Shown here: positions 1 to 7,738 of the stretch, in pieces
How the letters are laid out: the number at the start of each line of letters is the position of its first letter
Numbering within the stretch: the first letter of the stretch is position 1
Assembly (NCBI GenBank): GCA_022865965.1
Contig: JALHTS010000531.1
Location: 1 to 10,231, forward strand
Direction: 5' to 3'
Length of the DNA stretch: 10,231 nt
Source: Ignavibacteriaceae bacterium
GTDB taxonomy: Bacteria > Bacteroidota > Ignavibacteria > Ignavibacteriales > Ignavibacteriaceae
The notes under the pieces: generated by a model
What the model saw: the letters and a program-made list of their open reading frames with translations, nothing else
Database searches by the model: none
Told to the model about the DNA's origin: nothing
Made by a program: the position numbers and the translations under genes

Positions 1-12
1 AAGGGAGCTAGT

Positions 13-1239
13 ATGAAAAAATACTTTTTATTAATCTCTGCTGTTATTCTCCTCGCACTTGTCGGGTGTCAAAAAGATGACAATAATATTATCACTCCGT
101 CTACGGATGAATATACGCTCTATAAATCCGGAGATATTATTCCCGGTCAGTATATTGTTTTGTTTGAACAAGACGCTATAGGAATTAAATCAAGAGGCGC
201 CGAATATCAAGTCAACCTGGAACGAGTATCAAATAAAGCTTATTATATGCTGAAAAATTTAAATGTTGAGGAACCAAAACTACTTTATATATATGCTTCT
301 GCAATTGAAGGATTCGCAATTAATTTAACTGAATCAGAAGCTAATATTCTTAGGAAACAACCAGGTATAAAAGTGTATCATGACAAAGTTGTTGTGCTTG
401 AAAAGCCCAGTCCAGATCCTGTACTGCCCCCACCACAAACCATTCCTTATGGAATATTACGTGTTGGAGGACCTGTAGTTTATACGGGTACCAACAAAGC
501 ATGGATTATTGATACAGGAATTGACCTTGATCATCCGGATCTTAATGTAAATCAAACCCTGGGCAAAAATATGTTTGATGAAAGCATTCCGCCCGAAGAC
601 GACAATGGTCATGGCAGTCATTGTGCCGGGATTGTTGCGGCTAAAGATGATACCATTGGAGTTGTTGGCGTAGCTGCAGGTGCGGAAGTGGTTCCTGTCA
701 AGGTTCTTGATAGAAGAGGTTTTGGACCCTGGTCTGTTATTATTGCCGGCATAGATTACGTTGCCTCAACTGCAGAGCCCGGTGATGTGGCTAATCTAAG
801 TCTTGGTGGCAGCATTTATGAACCGGTAGATTTGGCGGTAATAAACCTTGGCGATGCCGGAATATACGTTTCGCTTGCTGCCGGAAATTCACGTAAAGAT
901 GCAAACAATTATTCTCCCGCCAGGGTAAACGGTGAAAATATTTATACTGTTTCTGCCTGTGATAAAGATGATGTTTGGGCTTATTTCTCTAACTACGGTA
1001 ACCCACCTATCGATTTTTGCGCACCTGGAGTTTATGTTTATTCTACATATAAAAATGGTGGGTATGCCACAATGAGCGGAACCTCTATGTCTGCTCCGCA
1101 TGTTAGTGGTCTGTTGTTAATCACAAATGGAAATGTAAGCTACGATGGATATGTAATTAACGATCCAGATGGCTATCCCGATCCAATTGCTCACAAGGAT
1201 ACAACTATTATTAAAAAATACAGATGGAAAGCCGGATAA
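13..1239 (+). CDS. S8 family (subtilisin-like) serine protease, lipoprotein
   Basis: Endopeptidase of the subtilase family, predicted to be lipid-anchored in the envelope. The N-terminus is a lipoprotein signal peptide: two Lys, a hydrophobic core and lipobox LVGC with Cys19. Residues 40-130 resemble an inhibitor I9 propeptide (GQYIVLF near the start, PGIKVYHD near the end), normally removed on maturation. The catalytic domain has the full triad: Asp167 in IDTGIDLDHPDL, His200 in DNGHGSHCAG and Ser358 in GTSMSAPH, with oxyanion Asn292 in AAGNS. After the Ser motif only about 45 residues remain, with no PA, P/Homo B or type IX sorting domain, so this is a compact 408-residue form. The ATG follows AGGGAG (2-7) at five bases. 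The residues after Cys19 (QKDD) match a known surface-export signal. The gene ends in tandem TAATAA and is followed by a strong terminator, suggesting a single-gene unit. Family is certain; substrate is unknown. Confidence 0.93.
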   Translation: MKKYFLLISAVILLALVGCQKDDNNIITPSTDEYTLYKSGDIIPGQYIVLFEQDAIGIKSRGAEYQVNLERVSNKAYYMLKNLNVEEPKLLYIYASAIEGFAINLTESEANILRKQPGIKVYHDKVVVLEKPSPDPVLPPPQTIPYGILRVGGPVVYTGTNKAWIIDTGIDLDHPDLNVNQTLGKNMFDESIPPEDDNGHGSHCAGIVAAKDDTIGVVGVAAGAEVVPVKVLDRRGFGPWSVIIAGIDYVASTAEPGDVANLSLGGSIYEPVDLAVINLGDAGIYVSLAAGNSRKDANNYSPARVNGENIYTVSACDKDDVWAYFSNYGNPPIDFCAPGVYVYSTYKNGGYATMSGTSMSAPHVSGLLLITNGNVSYDGYVINDPDGYPDPIAHKDTTIIKKYRWKAG

Positions 1240-1270
1240 TAATGCAAAAGTAAATCAGTAATCCTTTAAT

Positions 1271-1306
1271 GGGGAGGTTTGTTTGAATAAGCCTCCCCTT
1301 TTCTTT
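1271..1306 (+). terminator. Rho-independent terminator after the S8 protease
   Basis: Perfect GGGGAGG (1271-1277) pairs with CCTCCCC (1292-1298). The stem can extend inward by three pairs (T-G, T-A, T-A) around a short loop at 1281-1288, and is followed directly by TTTTCTTT. It lies about 30 bases after the protease stop and separates that gene from the Dabb gene. Confidence 0.9.
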
Positions 1307-1395
1307 GCTAACTAATATAAAGTTCCTTCTTCCTAAGCTTACAAATACAAAATAATTAATTACTATTGCAGCATTATTCAATTGAGAAAAGTTTT

Positions 1396-1707
1396 ATGAT
1401 CAAACACATTGTTCTCTGGCGCTTGAATGAACGCGCTTATGGAAAGGATAAACAAACCAATGTACAAATCTTAAAAGAAAAACTTCTTGCAATGCAGGGC
1501 AAAGTAGATGGCTTAATAAAGATTGAGGTTGGATTTGATTTTAGTAATGAAAAAGATTCCTGTGACGTTATGCTTTACTCAGAGTTTGAAAGTAAAGAGG
1601 CATTACATCAATATCAAATTCATCCAGACCACGAAGCAATTAAAGTATGGCTAAGTGAAGTGCGATATGAAAGACGAGTTGTGGATTATGATATTACTCT
1701 TTCATAA
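1396..1707 (+). CDS. Dabb family (stress-responsive A/B barrel) protein
   Basis: A 103-residue protein made almost entirely of one Dabb domain, a dimeric alpha+beta barrel of the ferredoxin-like type. It begins MIKHIVLWRL, the typical opening of the family with the conserved His near the N-terminus. It continues with a helix carrying KEKLLAMQGKVDGL, the strand IKIEVGFDF, the central DVMLYSEFES and the conserved HPDHEAIKVWL helix, and ends in a VVDYDI strand. The frame stays open upstream to a TTG at 1366, but the ATG at 1396 gives the family's normal start and length, with a weak purine-rich GAGAAAAG just upstream. Members are often annotated as stress-responsive, but most bacterial ones have no defined reaction, and none can be assigned here. 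It stands between a terminator and a secreted-protein gene, so the neighbours give no hint of its role. Fold assignment is firm; function is open. Confidence 0.85.
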   Translation: MIKHIVLWRLNERAYGKDKQTNVQILKEKLLAMQGKVDGLIKIEVGFDFSNEKDSCDVMLYSEFESKEALHQYQIHPDHEAIKVWLSEVRYERRVVDYDITLS

Positions 1708-1793
1708 TATTCAAATTATTATCTCTTAACGATTGCAGTTATGGCTTTCGGGTTTTAAGTTTATTGTATCATTAATTTAAAAATGGTGATGTT

Positions 1794-2714
1794 ATGAAGC
1801 GCGCATCAATATTTGCCTTTCTGTTGTTTACTTCCGTAGCTCTATTCGCTCAAGACAAGCTTGCCATTCTTCCTTTTTCGTCATCAGGGCTCGACCAACT
1901 GTCGGTTCAAACAGCGGAATCAATGTTGCGGTTGGAGATTACCAAGATAAGCACAATGAGTCTTTTTACAGAAAAGCAAATTAAAAATGCAATTGGAGAA
2001 GAATCCTGCGATGATATTCAGTGTGCTGTGGATGCAGGCAAATATTTAAATACGGATCAGGTATTCTTTTGCAAGATGAATCCACTTGGAGAAAAAATAA
2101 TTGTACAATACTATTTAATTGATATTCCCTCTGGGAAGAATTTGCTTGTTGAACAAACCACTGCACTCAGTATGGAAGATCTTGAAAATGTTATGAAGAG
2201 AGTTGCAAAGAGTATTGTAAATGTTAAACCCTTCGCTGAAAGCGTTGAAGTTGGAAACGTTACAGAAACGGAATCAATCGAATCCTTAAGACGTGCCTCC
2301 AGATATAATTTTGGTTTAACATTTGGCTATCTCTTTCCCCAAAGCGGTTATGATGATGACAAGGACAAATCTTTTATTTTCAACCTACATTTTGACTATG
2401 AGCTTCCGGATTATGCTGTCGGATTAATGCTGGGAATACGACATGGCTTCGCAATGAATGTTTACGGGGAATATCTCATAACAAAAACAGATGTATGCCC
2501 TTATATAGGTGGGGCATTTGGCTTTCATTGGGTGGCTCACGAAGATTTTCTTTTTAATGAGGAGAAAACCGGTGATGGGTTTGAGCTAACGCTAAACGGA
2601 GGATTGAGACTTTTTCACACATATAACTTCCAGGTTGTTCTGAATTTTGAATACATTATGACGTTTAATGATTACAACGATAAAGCGTTTGTTTTTACAA
2701 TTGGTATTCTATAA
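1794..2714 (+). CDS. Secreted protein with CsgG/FlgO-like N-domain and putative C-terminal beta-barrel
   Basis: Not recognised as a named gene. Residues 1-20 form a Sec signal peptide (MKRASIFAFLLFTSVALFAQ) without a lipobox Cys. Residues 22-145 look like the CsgG/FlgO/TolB-N type alpha/beta domain found in many envelope proteins: a KLAILPF first strand, a helix ending in a SLFTEKQI strand-helix step, a Cys-x4-Cys segment (C72, C77 in SCDDIQCAVDAGKYL) and a VQYYLIDIPSGK strand. In related proteins this segment precedes 'A.EIGK.L' and a 'LID..TG' strand. From about residue 170 the pattern changes to alternating hydrophobic/polar strands rich in Gly and aromatics (FGLTFGYLF, FNLHFDYEL, GLMLGIRHGFA, PYIGGAFGFHW, VVLNFEYIM, AFVFTIGIL), suggesting a small outer-membrane barrel of perhaps eight strands. 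Such a two-part layout suggests an envelope assembly or sensing role, which is inference only. Its 3' end faces the minus-strand operon across 124 bases. Confidence 0.7.
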   Translation: MKRASIFAFLLFTSVALFAQDKLAILPFSSSGLDQLSVQTAESMLRLEITKISTMSLFTEKQIKNAIGEESCDDIQCAVDAGKYLNTDQVFFCKMNPLGEKIIVQYYLIDIPSGKNLLVEQTTALSMEDLENVMKRVAKSIVNVKPFAESVEVGNVTETESIESLRRASRYNFGLTFGYLFPQSGYDDDKDKSFIFNLHFDYELPDYAVGLMLGIRHGFAMNVYGEYLITKTDVCPYIGGAFGFHWVAHEDFLFNEEKTGDGFELTLNGGLRLFHTYNFQVVLNFEYIMTFNDYNDKAFVFTIGIL

Positions 2715-2753
2715 CAGAAATAACTTGGGCTTGTTTATCGGAGAGTTGTAAAC

Positions 2754-2784
2754 AAAAAAAAGCAAGCCTTTAAAAATTTCTTGC
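2754..2784 (-). terminator. Rho-independent terminator of the mnmG-to-epimerase run
   Basis: Read on the minus strand, GCAAG (2784-2780) pairs with CTTGC (2766-2762) around a 13-base A/T-rich loop and is followed by eight consecutive T (2761-2754). It lies about 55 bases after the epimerase stop. The five-pair stem is short but the T run is strong. On the plus strand the same region can pair GGCTTG (2728-2733) with CAAGCC (2763-2768), which may help to stop transcription from the opposite gene, but its T run is poor. Another small stem, AAGGAT/ATCCTT (2792-2797 with 2812-2817), lies just before it on the minus strand. Confidence 0.65.
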
Positions 2785-2838
2785 GGCGGTTAAGGATGAA
2801 AAAGGAAAGTAATCCTTTATAGAGCAAACTATTAAACT

Positions 2839-3501
2839 TTATCTTTCAGATATTCTGGCAATATCAACGCATTCCAATATTTTCTTATCAGAACCAAACA
2901 GCACAACATTAATCATTGCTTTACCAATTTCTTCAAGAGTAACAACATATTTGGGAAAAAGTGTTTTCCAAACTGAATAAAACGGCGCAAAAATTTTATA
3001 AACTTTATATGCGTTCTTCAGACCTTTAGTTGGTTGAATATATCCTGGTCTGAACATATAAGCAGCTTTGAATGAAAGTTTTAACAAATCATTTTCTGTT
3101 TTGCCTTTTACTCGCGCCCACATCGTTCTGCCTTTTTCTGTACTGTCTGTTCCAACTCCGGAAACATAGCAGAAAGTTATTTCGGGATTAGACTTTAACA
3201 ATGTGTTCGCAAAGTTCAATGTTAAGTCGTAAGTGATTCACTTATACTCTTTTTCTGTTTTGCCCATTGATGAAACACCAGCACAAAAGTAACAGGCATT
3301 ATATCCAGCAAGTTGATTTTCAATTAAAGAGAGATCAAAAAAGTCTTTATGAATAATTTCTTTTAATTTTTCGTGTTTTACTCCGCACGGTTTGCGATTT
3401 ACTACTAATACTGATTCTATATCAGGATGCAGAAGGCATTCGTGCAGAACGCCTTCACCAACCATTCCGGTTACGCCAGTTATTATTGCTTTTATTTTCA
3501 A
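2839..3501 (-). pseudogene. NAD(P)-binding SDR/epimerase-like protein interrupted by one in-frame TGA
   Basis: Rossmann-fold protein of the atypical SDR / NAD-dependent epimerase group. A TTG start at 3501 (an in-frame TAA at 3514-3516 rules out starts further upstream) is followed by AIITGVTGMVGEGVL, with the dinucleotide-binding GxxGxxG at residues 9-15, then VVNRKP and a CYFCAGVSS strand. Translation then meets TGA at 3240-3238 (codon 88). The same frame continues at once with ITYDLTLNFANTLLK, TFCYVSGVGTDSTEKGR, MWARVKGKTENDLL and YMFRPGYIQP, ending at a TAA at 2839. Those motifs are typical of the family, which lacks the classic YxxxK pair, and the total of about 220 codons equals the usual length. 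From recalled homologues the interrupted position is often Arg, so a CGA-to-TGA change is the simplest explanation. It may be a recent pseudogene, a sequencing error or readthrough. It lies 34 bases after mfd, last in the run. The substrate is unknown. Confidence 0.8.
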
Positions 3502-3503
3502 TT

Positions 3504-3510
3504 CTCTTCC
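3504..3510 (-). promoter_or_regulatory. Ribosome binding site supporting the TTG start of the epimerase
   Basis: GGAAGAG on the minus strand, a few bases before TTG at 3501. No ATG or GTG is available between the upstream in-frame stop (3514-3516) and the GxxGxxG motif, so this site favours a TTG start. Confidence 0.5.
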
Positions 3511-3535
3511 GTTTTAGTTTATTTTATTTGGCTCG

Positions 3536-6500
3536 TTATACTCTTATCAAAAGTTCTGCCACTTTTTCACAAAAGTCTTTTAGAAAGTCCATCGTTTTTT
3601 CAGGTGATACAAATTTATTTGGAATAGAAAGTTTCATTACTTCCTTTTGCTGAGAGAATTTGATAACATCTTTGTGTTCATCCATAATAAAACGCATCAG
3701 CACTATGAATTGATGTTTATAATAATCTTCTTTTTCGCCCCGCGGGAGAATAATAAATATATTTTTTCTTTGTATAATAATTCTTTCAAACAAGGCATAC
3801 GAAGCATAGAAACGTAGCCTTGCTGTTTCAATAAGCCGTTGAACAATAGATGGCAACGGTCCGAAACGATCCTTTAATTCATCAATAATTTCACTTATCT
3901 CGTTCAGATTTTCAATTGAGTATAGTTCTGTGTAATAGTTTAATCGCTCTGCCTGTTCGGGCACATAGGTGTCGGGAATACCAATATCGAAGAAAGTATC
4001 AACTGTGGGTTCGGTTCGTTCTTTTTGCTTTGGTAACGATTTAAACACTTCCTGAAATTCCTGGTATTTTAATTCTTCGACAGCCTGATTAATCATCTTA
4101 ACATAAAGATCGAAACCAACATCATTTATAAATCCTGTTTGTTCTGTTCCCAGCAAATTTCCTGCACCACGGATTTCGAGATCGCGCATAGAAAGATTAA
4201 AACCCGCACCTATTTCTGTAAACTCTTCAATTGCCTGAAGTCGTCGCAAAGCTTTCTTTGTTATTCCACTCATTGAGGGAACAATAAAATATGCATACGC
4301 TTGCCTGTCCGATCTTCCAACACGCCCACGTAATTGATGAAGCTCTGCAAGTCCAAATCTATCAGCACGATTAACAATTATTGTGTTGACGTTTGGTATG
4401 TCAATTCCAGACTCAATAATTTTTGTTGAAAGAAGAACATCATATTTTTTGTTGAGAAAGCCATGTATTACATCTTCAAGCTGTGATGGTTTCATTTGTC
4501 CATGCGCAATTGCCAGTTTAACCTCGGGAATGTATTTGCGAATGTATCCCGCAAGTCTGTCAATTGAATGAACTCTGTCGTGAACAACATAAACCTGCCC
4601 GCCGCGTTTCAATTCATTTAGAATCCATTCTCTCATTTTGCCAATATCAAAAGTTGAAACTGTCGTATAAATCGGCTGGCGGTTTAGGGGTGGTGTTGCA
4701 ATTATTGAAAGATCACGAGCACCGAGTAAAGACATATTTAAAGTTCTTGGAATTGGTGTTGCTGTAAGGGTAAGCGTATCAACATTAACTTTTAATGATT
4801 TTAATTTCTCCTTAGATTTTACACCGAAGCGATGCTCTTCATCTATTATAAGCAGACCAAGATCTTTGAACCGAATATCTTTAGAAAGCATTCTGTGGGT
4901 TCCTATAAGGATATCAACCTGACCTTCATCAAGCCTTTTAACAATTTCAGTTTGTTCTTTCCTTGTTTGAAATCTTGAAAGTGCTGCAACTCTTACCGGA
5001 AATTGCGATAGCCTGTCAGAAAAAGTATTGTAATGCTGTTCTGCAAGAATTGTAGTTGGAACAAGAACAGCCGCCTGTTTCCCGTCCTGCACTGCTTTAA
5101 ATGCAGCACGAACGGCAACTTCCGTTTTACCGAAACCAACATCGCCGCAAACTAACCGATCCATTGGATTTTCAGCTTCCATATCGAGCTTAACATCATC
5201 TGTTGCTTTTGCCTGATCTTGAGTATCTTCGTAAAAGAAGGATGCTTCAAGCTCTTTCTGCCAAACGGTATCATTACTGAACTGAAATCCCCTCGAAGCT
5301 TTTCGTTTCGCATAAAGCTCAATTAGTTCTCGGGCAGCTTCCTTTATTTTCTTTTTTGTTTTGGCTTTTTTGTTTTGCCACTCACCGGTTCCAAGAGTTG
5401 AAAGTGTTGGAGCAAGATTCTCGTTTGAAGAATATTTTTTTACCAATCCAAGATAATTTAGATTTACATAAACAACCCCGCCCTCTGCATAAAGAATCTT
5501 CATTGATTCCTGGTTGGTTTCACCTATCTTAATCGTCTCTAAGCCAACGTACTTCCCAATTCCATAATCCTCGTGAACTACAAAATCACCTTTTTTTATT
5601 GAAGAAAATGCCTTTGATTTTGCTCTCTTAAACTTTCGGGATGCGGAAATTTTTGTTCTATATGGTTTGTTAAATATCTGGTAATCAGTGAGCATAAGAA
5701 GTTTATCGTTTTTATCAACGAAGCCTTCTTTGACGGCTAGTGTCGCGATTCTAATCTTGCCCGATTGAATCATATCTGCAAGTTCTTCTTTATACTCAGA
5801 AAGTAAATCACGAAGACGAGTTTCCTGAAGCTCGTTTTCAACAGTTATTACGACAGAAAAACTCTGGGCTGTGTATCCGGAAAGAGTGTTAAATAAAACC
5901 TCGTAGTTAGAATTTATTGTTGGTGCCGGTGTGAAACCAAGTTCTATTCGATTATTGTTTGATAAAATTTCTTCCTCAATAATCCATTTAACTTTAAATT
6001 TATTTATGTAATCGACACCACTAGAAGCATCTTTTTCCTTTTCAACGGGCGCCTGGATATTGTCAATTTCGGGAACATCTAATTCATCATCTGAATTTCG
6101 AAATGGTTTCTCTTCCTGTTGAAAATCAACCTCTGTAAAAAGATTAATTCGCTCATTCGCTAATTGGTTCAATTCATAAGATGAAGCAATAATTAGGGGA
6201 TTTATTAAATAATCAAAAATTGTTGAATGTTTTTCTGATAAAAGTCCCGGTTGTATTTGTGCAGCTAATGTTACTGAATCAACTTTATCAATTGATCTCT
6301 GACTTTCCGGATCAAAGTATCTTATTGACTCAAGAAAATCGCCATCGAATTCTAGGCGCACAGGATTTTTTTCGCTGTATGACCAGAAGTCAATGATCGA
6401 TCCGCGCTGTGAATAGTATCCCGGAGCCTCAACAAATTTGTCTTTTGTATAAATGAGAAGATTCAGGTATTTAACTAAATCATCGTAGGATAGATCTCCG

Positions 6501-6907
6501 CCAACCTGAATTTTTGTTGTTTTCTGTTCAACTTTATCTCTATCGGGCAATAAACAGGAAAGAATTTCATACGTTGATATAAGAATAAATTTTTGACGAG
6601 CATTTATTTCAGTAAGTTTTTCCTGGAGAAGTTCCGGTTTTATTTCATCAATTAGAAGTACATCTTTGGATAACCCGAGAACATCCAACTCAACATTAAA
6701 TTCGGCAGCAGATTTTTCATACGGAGCAAGAACAAGAATTATTTTTTCTTTTTCAAATAATCTTTTTACAAAGAAACTTTTTGTGCAACCATAAAGCGGA
6801 CTAATGTATATAGGGAAATCTTTTTCAACAGAAGCAGATACTTTATTTATGATCTTGTCGAAAGAGTTAACCGAAAGAATTGTATTTGTTAAAGTTTCTT
6901 TTGTCAT
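3536..6907 (-). CDS. mfd: Transcription-repair coupling factor Mfd
   Basis: ATP-dependent DNA translocase that removes RNA polymerase stalled at lesions and recruits UvrA for nucleotide excision repair. At 1123 residues it is full length for the family. The N-terminal UvrB-like module shows a degenerate nucleotide site (YISPLYGCTKSFF, residues 34-46) and the UvrB/Mfd signature GYYSQRGSIIDFW, with LEFDGDFLESIRYFDPESQRS after it. An acidic linker follows at about 264-297. The RNA-polymerase-interacting CarD-like domain starts near residue 437 (KKGDFVVHEDYGIGKYVGLE). The RecG-like translocase has Walker A GDVGFGKT (588-595), DEEH box 689-692, TATPIPRTL and motif VI QLRGRVGRSDRQ (858-869). The segment after it fits the translocation-in-RecG (TRG) motif, and the last 120 or so residues match the regulatory C-terminal domain. 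The ATG lies only six bases after the PAP2 stop and has no Shine-Dalgarno sequence, suggesting translational coupling. Identity is certain. Confidence 0.98.
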   Translation of the reverse strand: MTKETLTNTILSVNSFDKIINKVSASVEKDFPIYISPLYGCTKSFFVKRLFEKEKIILVLAPYEKSAAEFNVELDVLGLSKDVLLIDEIKPELLQEKLTEINARQKFILISTYEILSCLLPDRDKVEQKTTKIQVGGDLSYDDLVKYLNLLIYTKDKFVEAPGYYSQRGSIIDFWSYSEKNPVRLEFDGDFLESIRYFDPESQRSIDKVDSVTLAAQIQPGLLSEKHSTIFDYLINPLIIASSYELNQLANERINLFTEVDFQQEEKPFRNSDDELDVPEIDNIQAPVEKEKDASSGVDYINKFKVKWIIEEEILSNNNRIELGFTPAPTINSNYEVLFNTLSGYTAQSFSVVITVENELQETRLRDLLSEYKEELADMIQSGKIRIATLAVKEGFVDKNDKLLMLTDYQIFNKPYRTKISASRKFKRAKSKAFSSIKKGDFVVHEDYGIGKYVGLETIKIGETNQESMKILYAEGGVVYVNLNYLGLVKKYSSNENLAPTLSTLGTGEWQNKKAKTKKKIKEAARELIELYAKRKASRGFQFSNDTVWQKELEASFFYEDTQDQAKATDDVKLDMEAENPMDRLVCGDVGFGKTEVAVRAAFKAVQDGKQAAVLVPTTILAEQHYNTFSDRLSQFPVRVAALSRFQTRKEQTEIVKRLDEGQVDILIGTHRMLSKDIRFKDLGLLIIDEEHRFGVKSKEKLKSLKVNVDTLTLTATPIPRTLNMSLLGARDLSIIATPPLNRQPIYTTVSTFDIGKMREWILNELKRGGQVYVVHDRVHSIDRLAGYIRKYIPEVKLAIAHGQMKPSQLEDVIHGFLNKKYDVLLSTKIIESGIDIPNVNTIIVNRADRFGLAELHQLRGRVGRSDRQAYAYFIVPSMSGITKKALRRLQAIEEFTEIGAGFNLSMRDLEIRGAGNLLGTEQTGFINDVGFDLYVKMINQAVEELKYQEFQEVFKSLPKQKERTEPTVDTFFDIGIPDTYVPEQAERLNYYTELYSIENLNEISEIIDELKDRFGPLPSIVQRLIETARLRFYASYALFERIIIQRKNIFIILPRGEKEDYYKHQFIVLMRFIMDEHKDVIKFSQQKEVMKLSIPNKFVSPEKTMDFLKDFCEKVAELLIRV

Positions 6908-6913
6908 TTATAA

Positions 6914-7693
6914 TTAAAGCGGAATTTTAAAATATATAACTGGCTGTGGAGCAGTAGTTTCGTCATTCGGATTTTTCTGATTTGATTTATGATTATTAAC
7001 AAATTCACCAACAAAATATCCAAGCGCAGCACCGAGAAGTACATCAGAAAACCAATGTTGGTTATTATAAATTCTTGCATAACCGACTAATCCCGCAAGT
7101 GAATACCATCCGAATTTCCAGAAAAAATTATTGTATTCGTTTGCCATTACTGTAGAATATGCAAAGGACAGAGTTGTATGTCCCGAAGGTAATGCAGTGT
7201 TTTCGAAAGAGAAACTAAATGGTTGAAAAACATATTGGTCATCAACATTGGTTGGTCTGCTTCTTCCAATAAGAACTTTTGCGGTTAAATCTAATATCCC
7301 TGAATAAACAGTGGCTTCAGTTAGTCTTAAACCAAGGTTTTTCATTTTGTCGTTATTATTCAAAGCACCATAGCCGTAAACAACTGCAATGCTGATAGCC
7401 ATTCCTTCTATGTGATAATATTTGTCGATAGAGAAAAGATGATCTGAGAAATTGTTTTTATTTGCTTGCGAAAATTCTTTTATATGAAGATCAATTAGAG
7501 TTGCGAGTCCTGTTACACCAAGAGTAGCCGAGAATTTTATCCAATCTTCTGAAGTGAATTTTGCGGGTTGGGTAATAATATCCCCACCGACTTTAAAGAA
7601 TTTCTCAAAGTCGTTATCGGTTTCAGAGGAAGTTTGAGCGAATCCGACAAAATGTAATGTTAAAAGAATAACGAAAGTCAGTAACCTGTTCAC
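6914..7693 (-). CDS. PAP2 family membrane phosphatase
   Basis: Phosphatase of the PAP2/acid phosphatase superfamily, acting on lipid phosphates at the membrane. All three signature motifs are present: KVLIGRSRP (Lys139, Arg146, Pro147), PSGH (169-172, His172 as general acid) and ARIYNNQHWFSD (Arg207, nucleophile His213, Asp217). The start is GTG at 7693; a TAG directly before it in frame excludes anything longer, and it yields a Sec signal peptide (RLLTFVILLTLHFVGFAQ) that a later start would lose. After that come about six hydrophobic stretches (near 51-69, 95-112, 122-144, 173-187, 194-210, 217-233), with the active site expected on the periplasmic side. Likely substrates are undecaprenyl pyrophosphate, lipid A phosphates or phosphatidate-type lipids; the sequence does not decide. 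It sits 45 bases after rsmG and six before mfd, so it is probably co-transcribed with both. Family is certain; substrate is not. Confidence 0.93.
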   Translation of the reverse strand: MNRLLTFVILLTLHFVGFAQTSSETDNDFEKFFKVGGDIITQPAKFTSEDWIKFSATLGVTGLATLIDLHIKEFSQANKNNFSDHLFSIDKYYHIEGMAISIAVVYGYGALNNNDKMKNLGLRLTEATVYSGILDLTAKVLIGRSRPTNVDDQYVFQPFSFSFENTALPSGHTTLSFAYSTVMANEYNNFFWKFGWYSLAGLVGYARIYNNQHWFSDVLLGAALGYFVGEFVNNHKSNQKNPNDETTAPQPVIYFKIPL

Positions 7694-7738
7694 CTAATAC
7701 CAGGGTTAAGGAAATAATACATCGGGGGATTATTATCA

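Noticed and set aside
889..1101. Minus-strand open frame opposite the S8 protease
   Set aside because: It overlaps the conserved catalytic region of the protease in antisense and shows no protein-like features of its own.
1366..1395. TTG-initiated extension of the Dabb protein by ten residues
   Set aside because: The ATG at 1396 gives the exact family opening (MIKHIVLW) and usual length; the extra residues match nothing known in the family and have no ribosome binding site.
1733..1761. Possible promoter before the CsgG-like gene (TTGCAG, 17 bases, TAAGTT)
   Set aside because: Only three of six bases match the -10 consensus in an A/T-rich region where such matches arise by chance, and the promoter type of this lineage is unknown.
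3238..3240. TGA as a selenocysteine or reassigned codon
   Set aside because: The recalled residue at this place in the family is Arg rather than Cys, no SECIS-like hairpin was noticed downstream, and TGG is used for Trp with no other in-frame TGA in the window.
7205..7690. PAP2 third motif begins with Ala instead of Ser (AR rather than SR)
   Set aside because: Ala at this place is common in active family members; the catalytic Arg, His and Asp are all kept.
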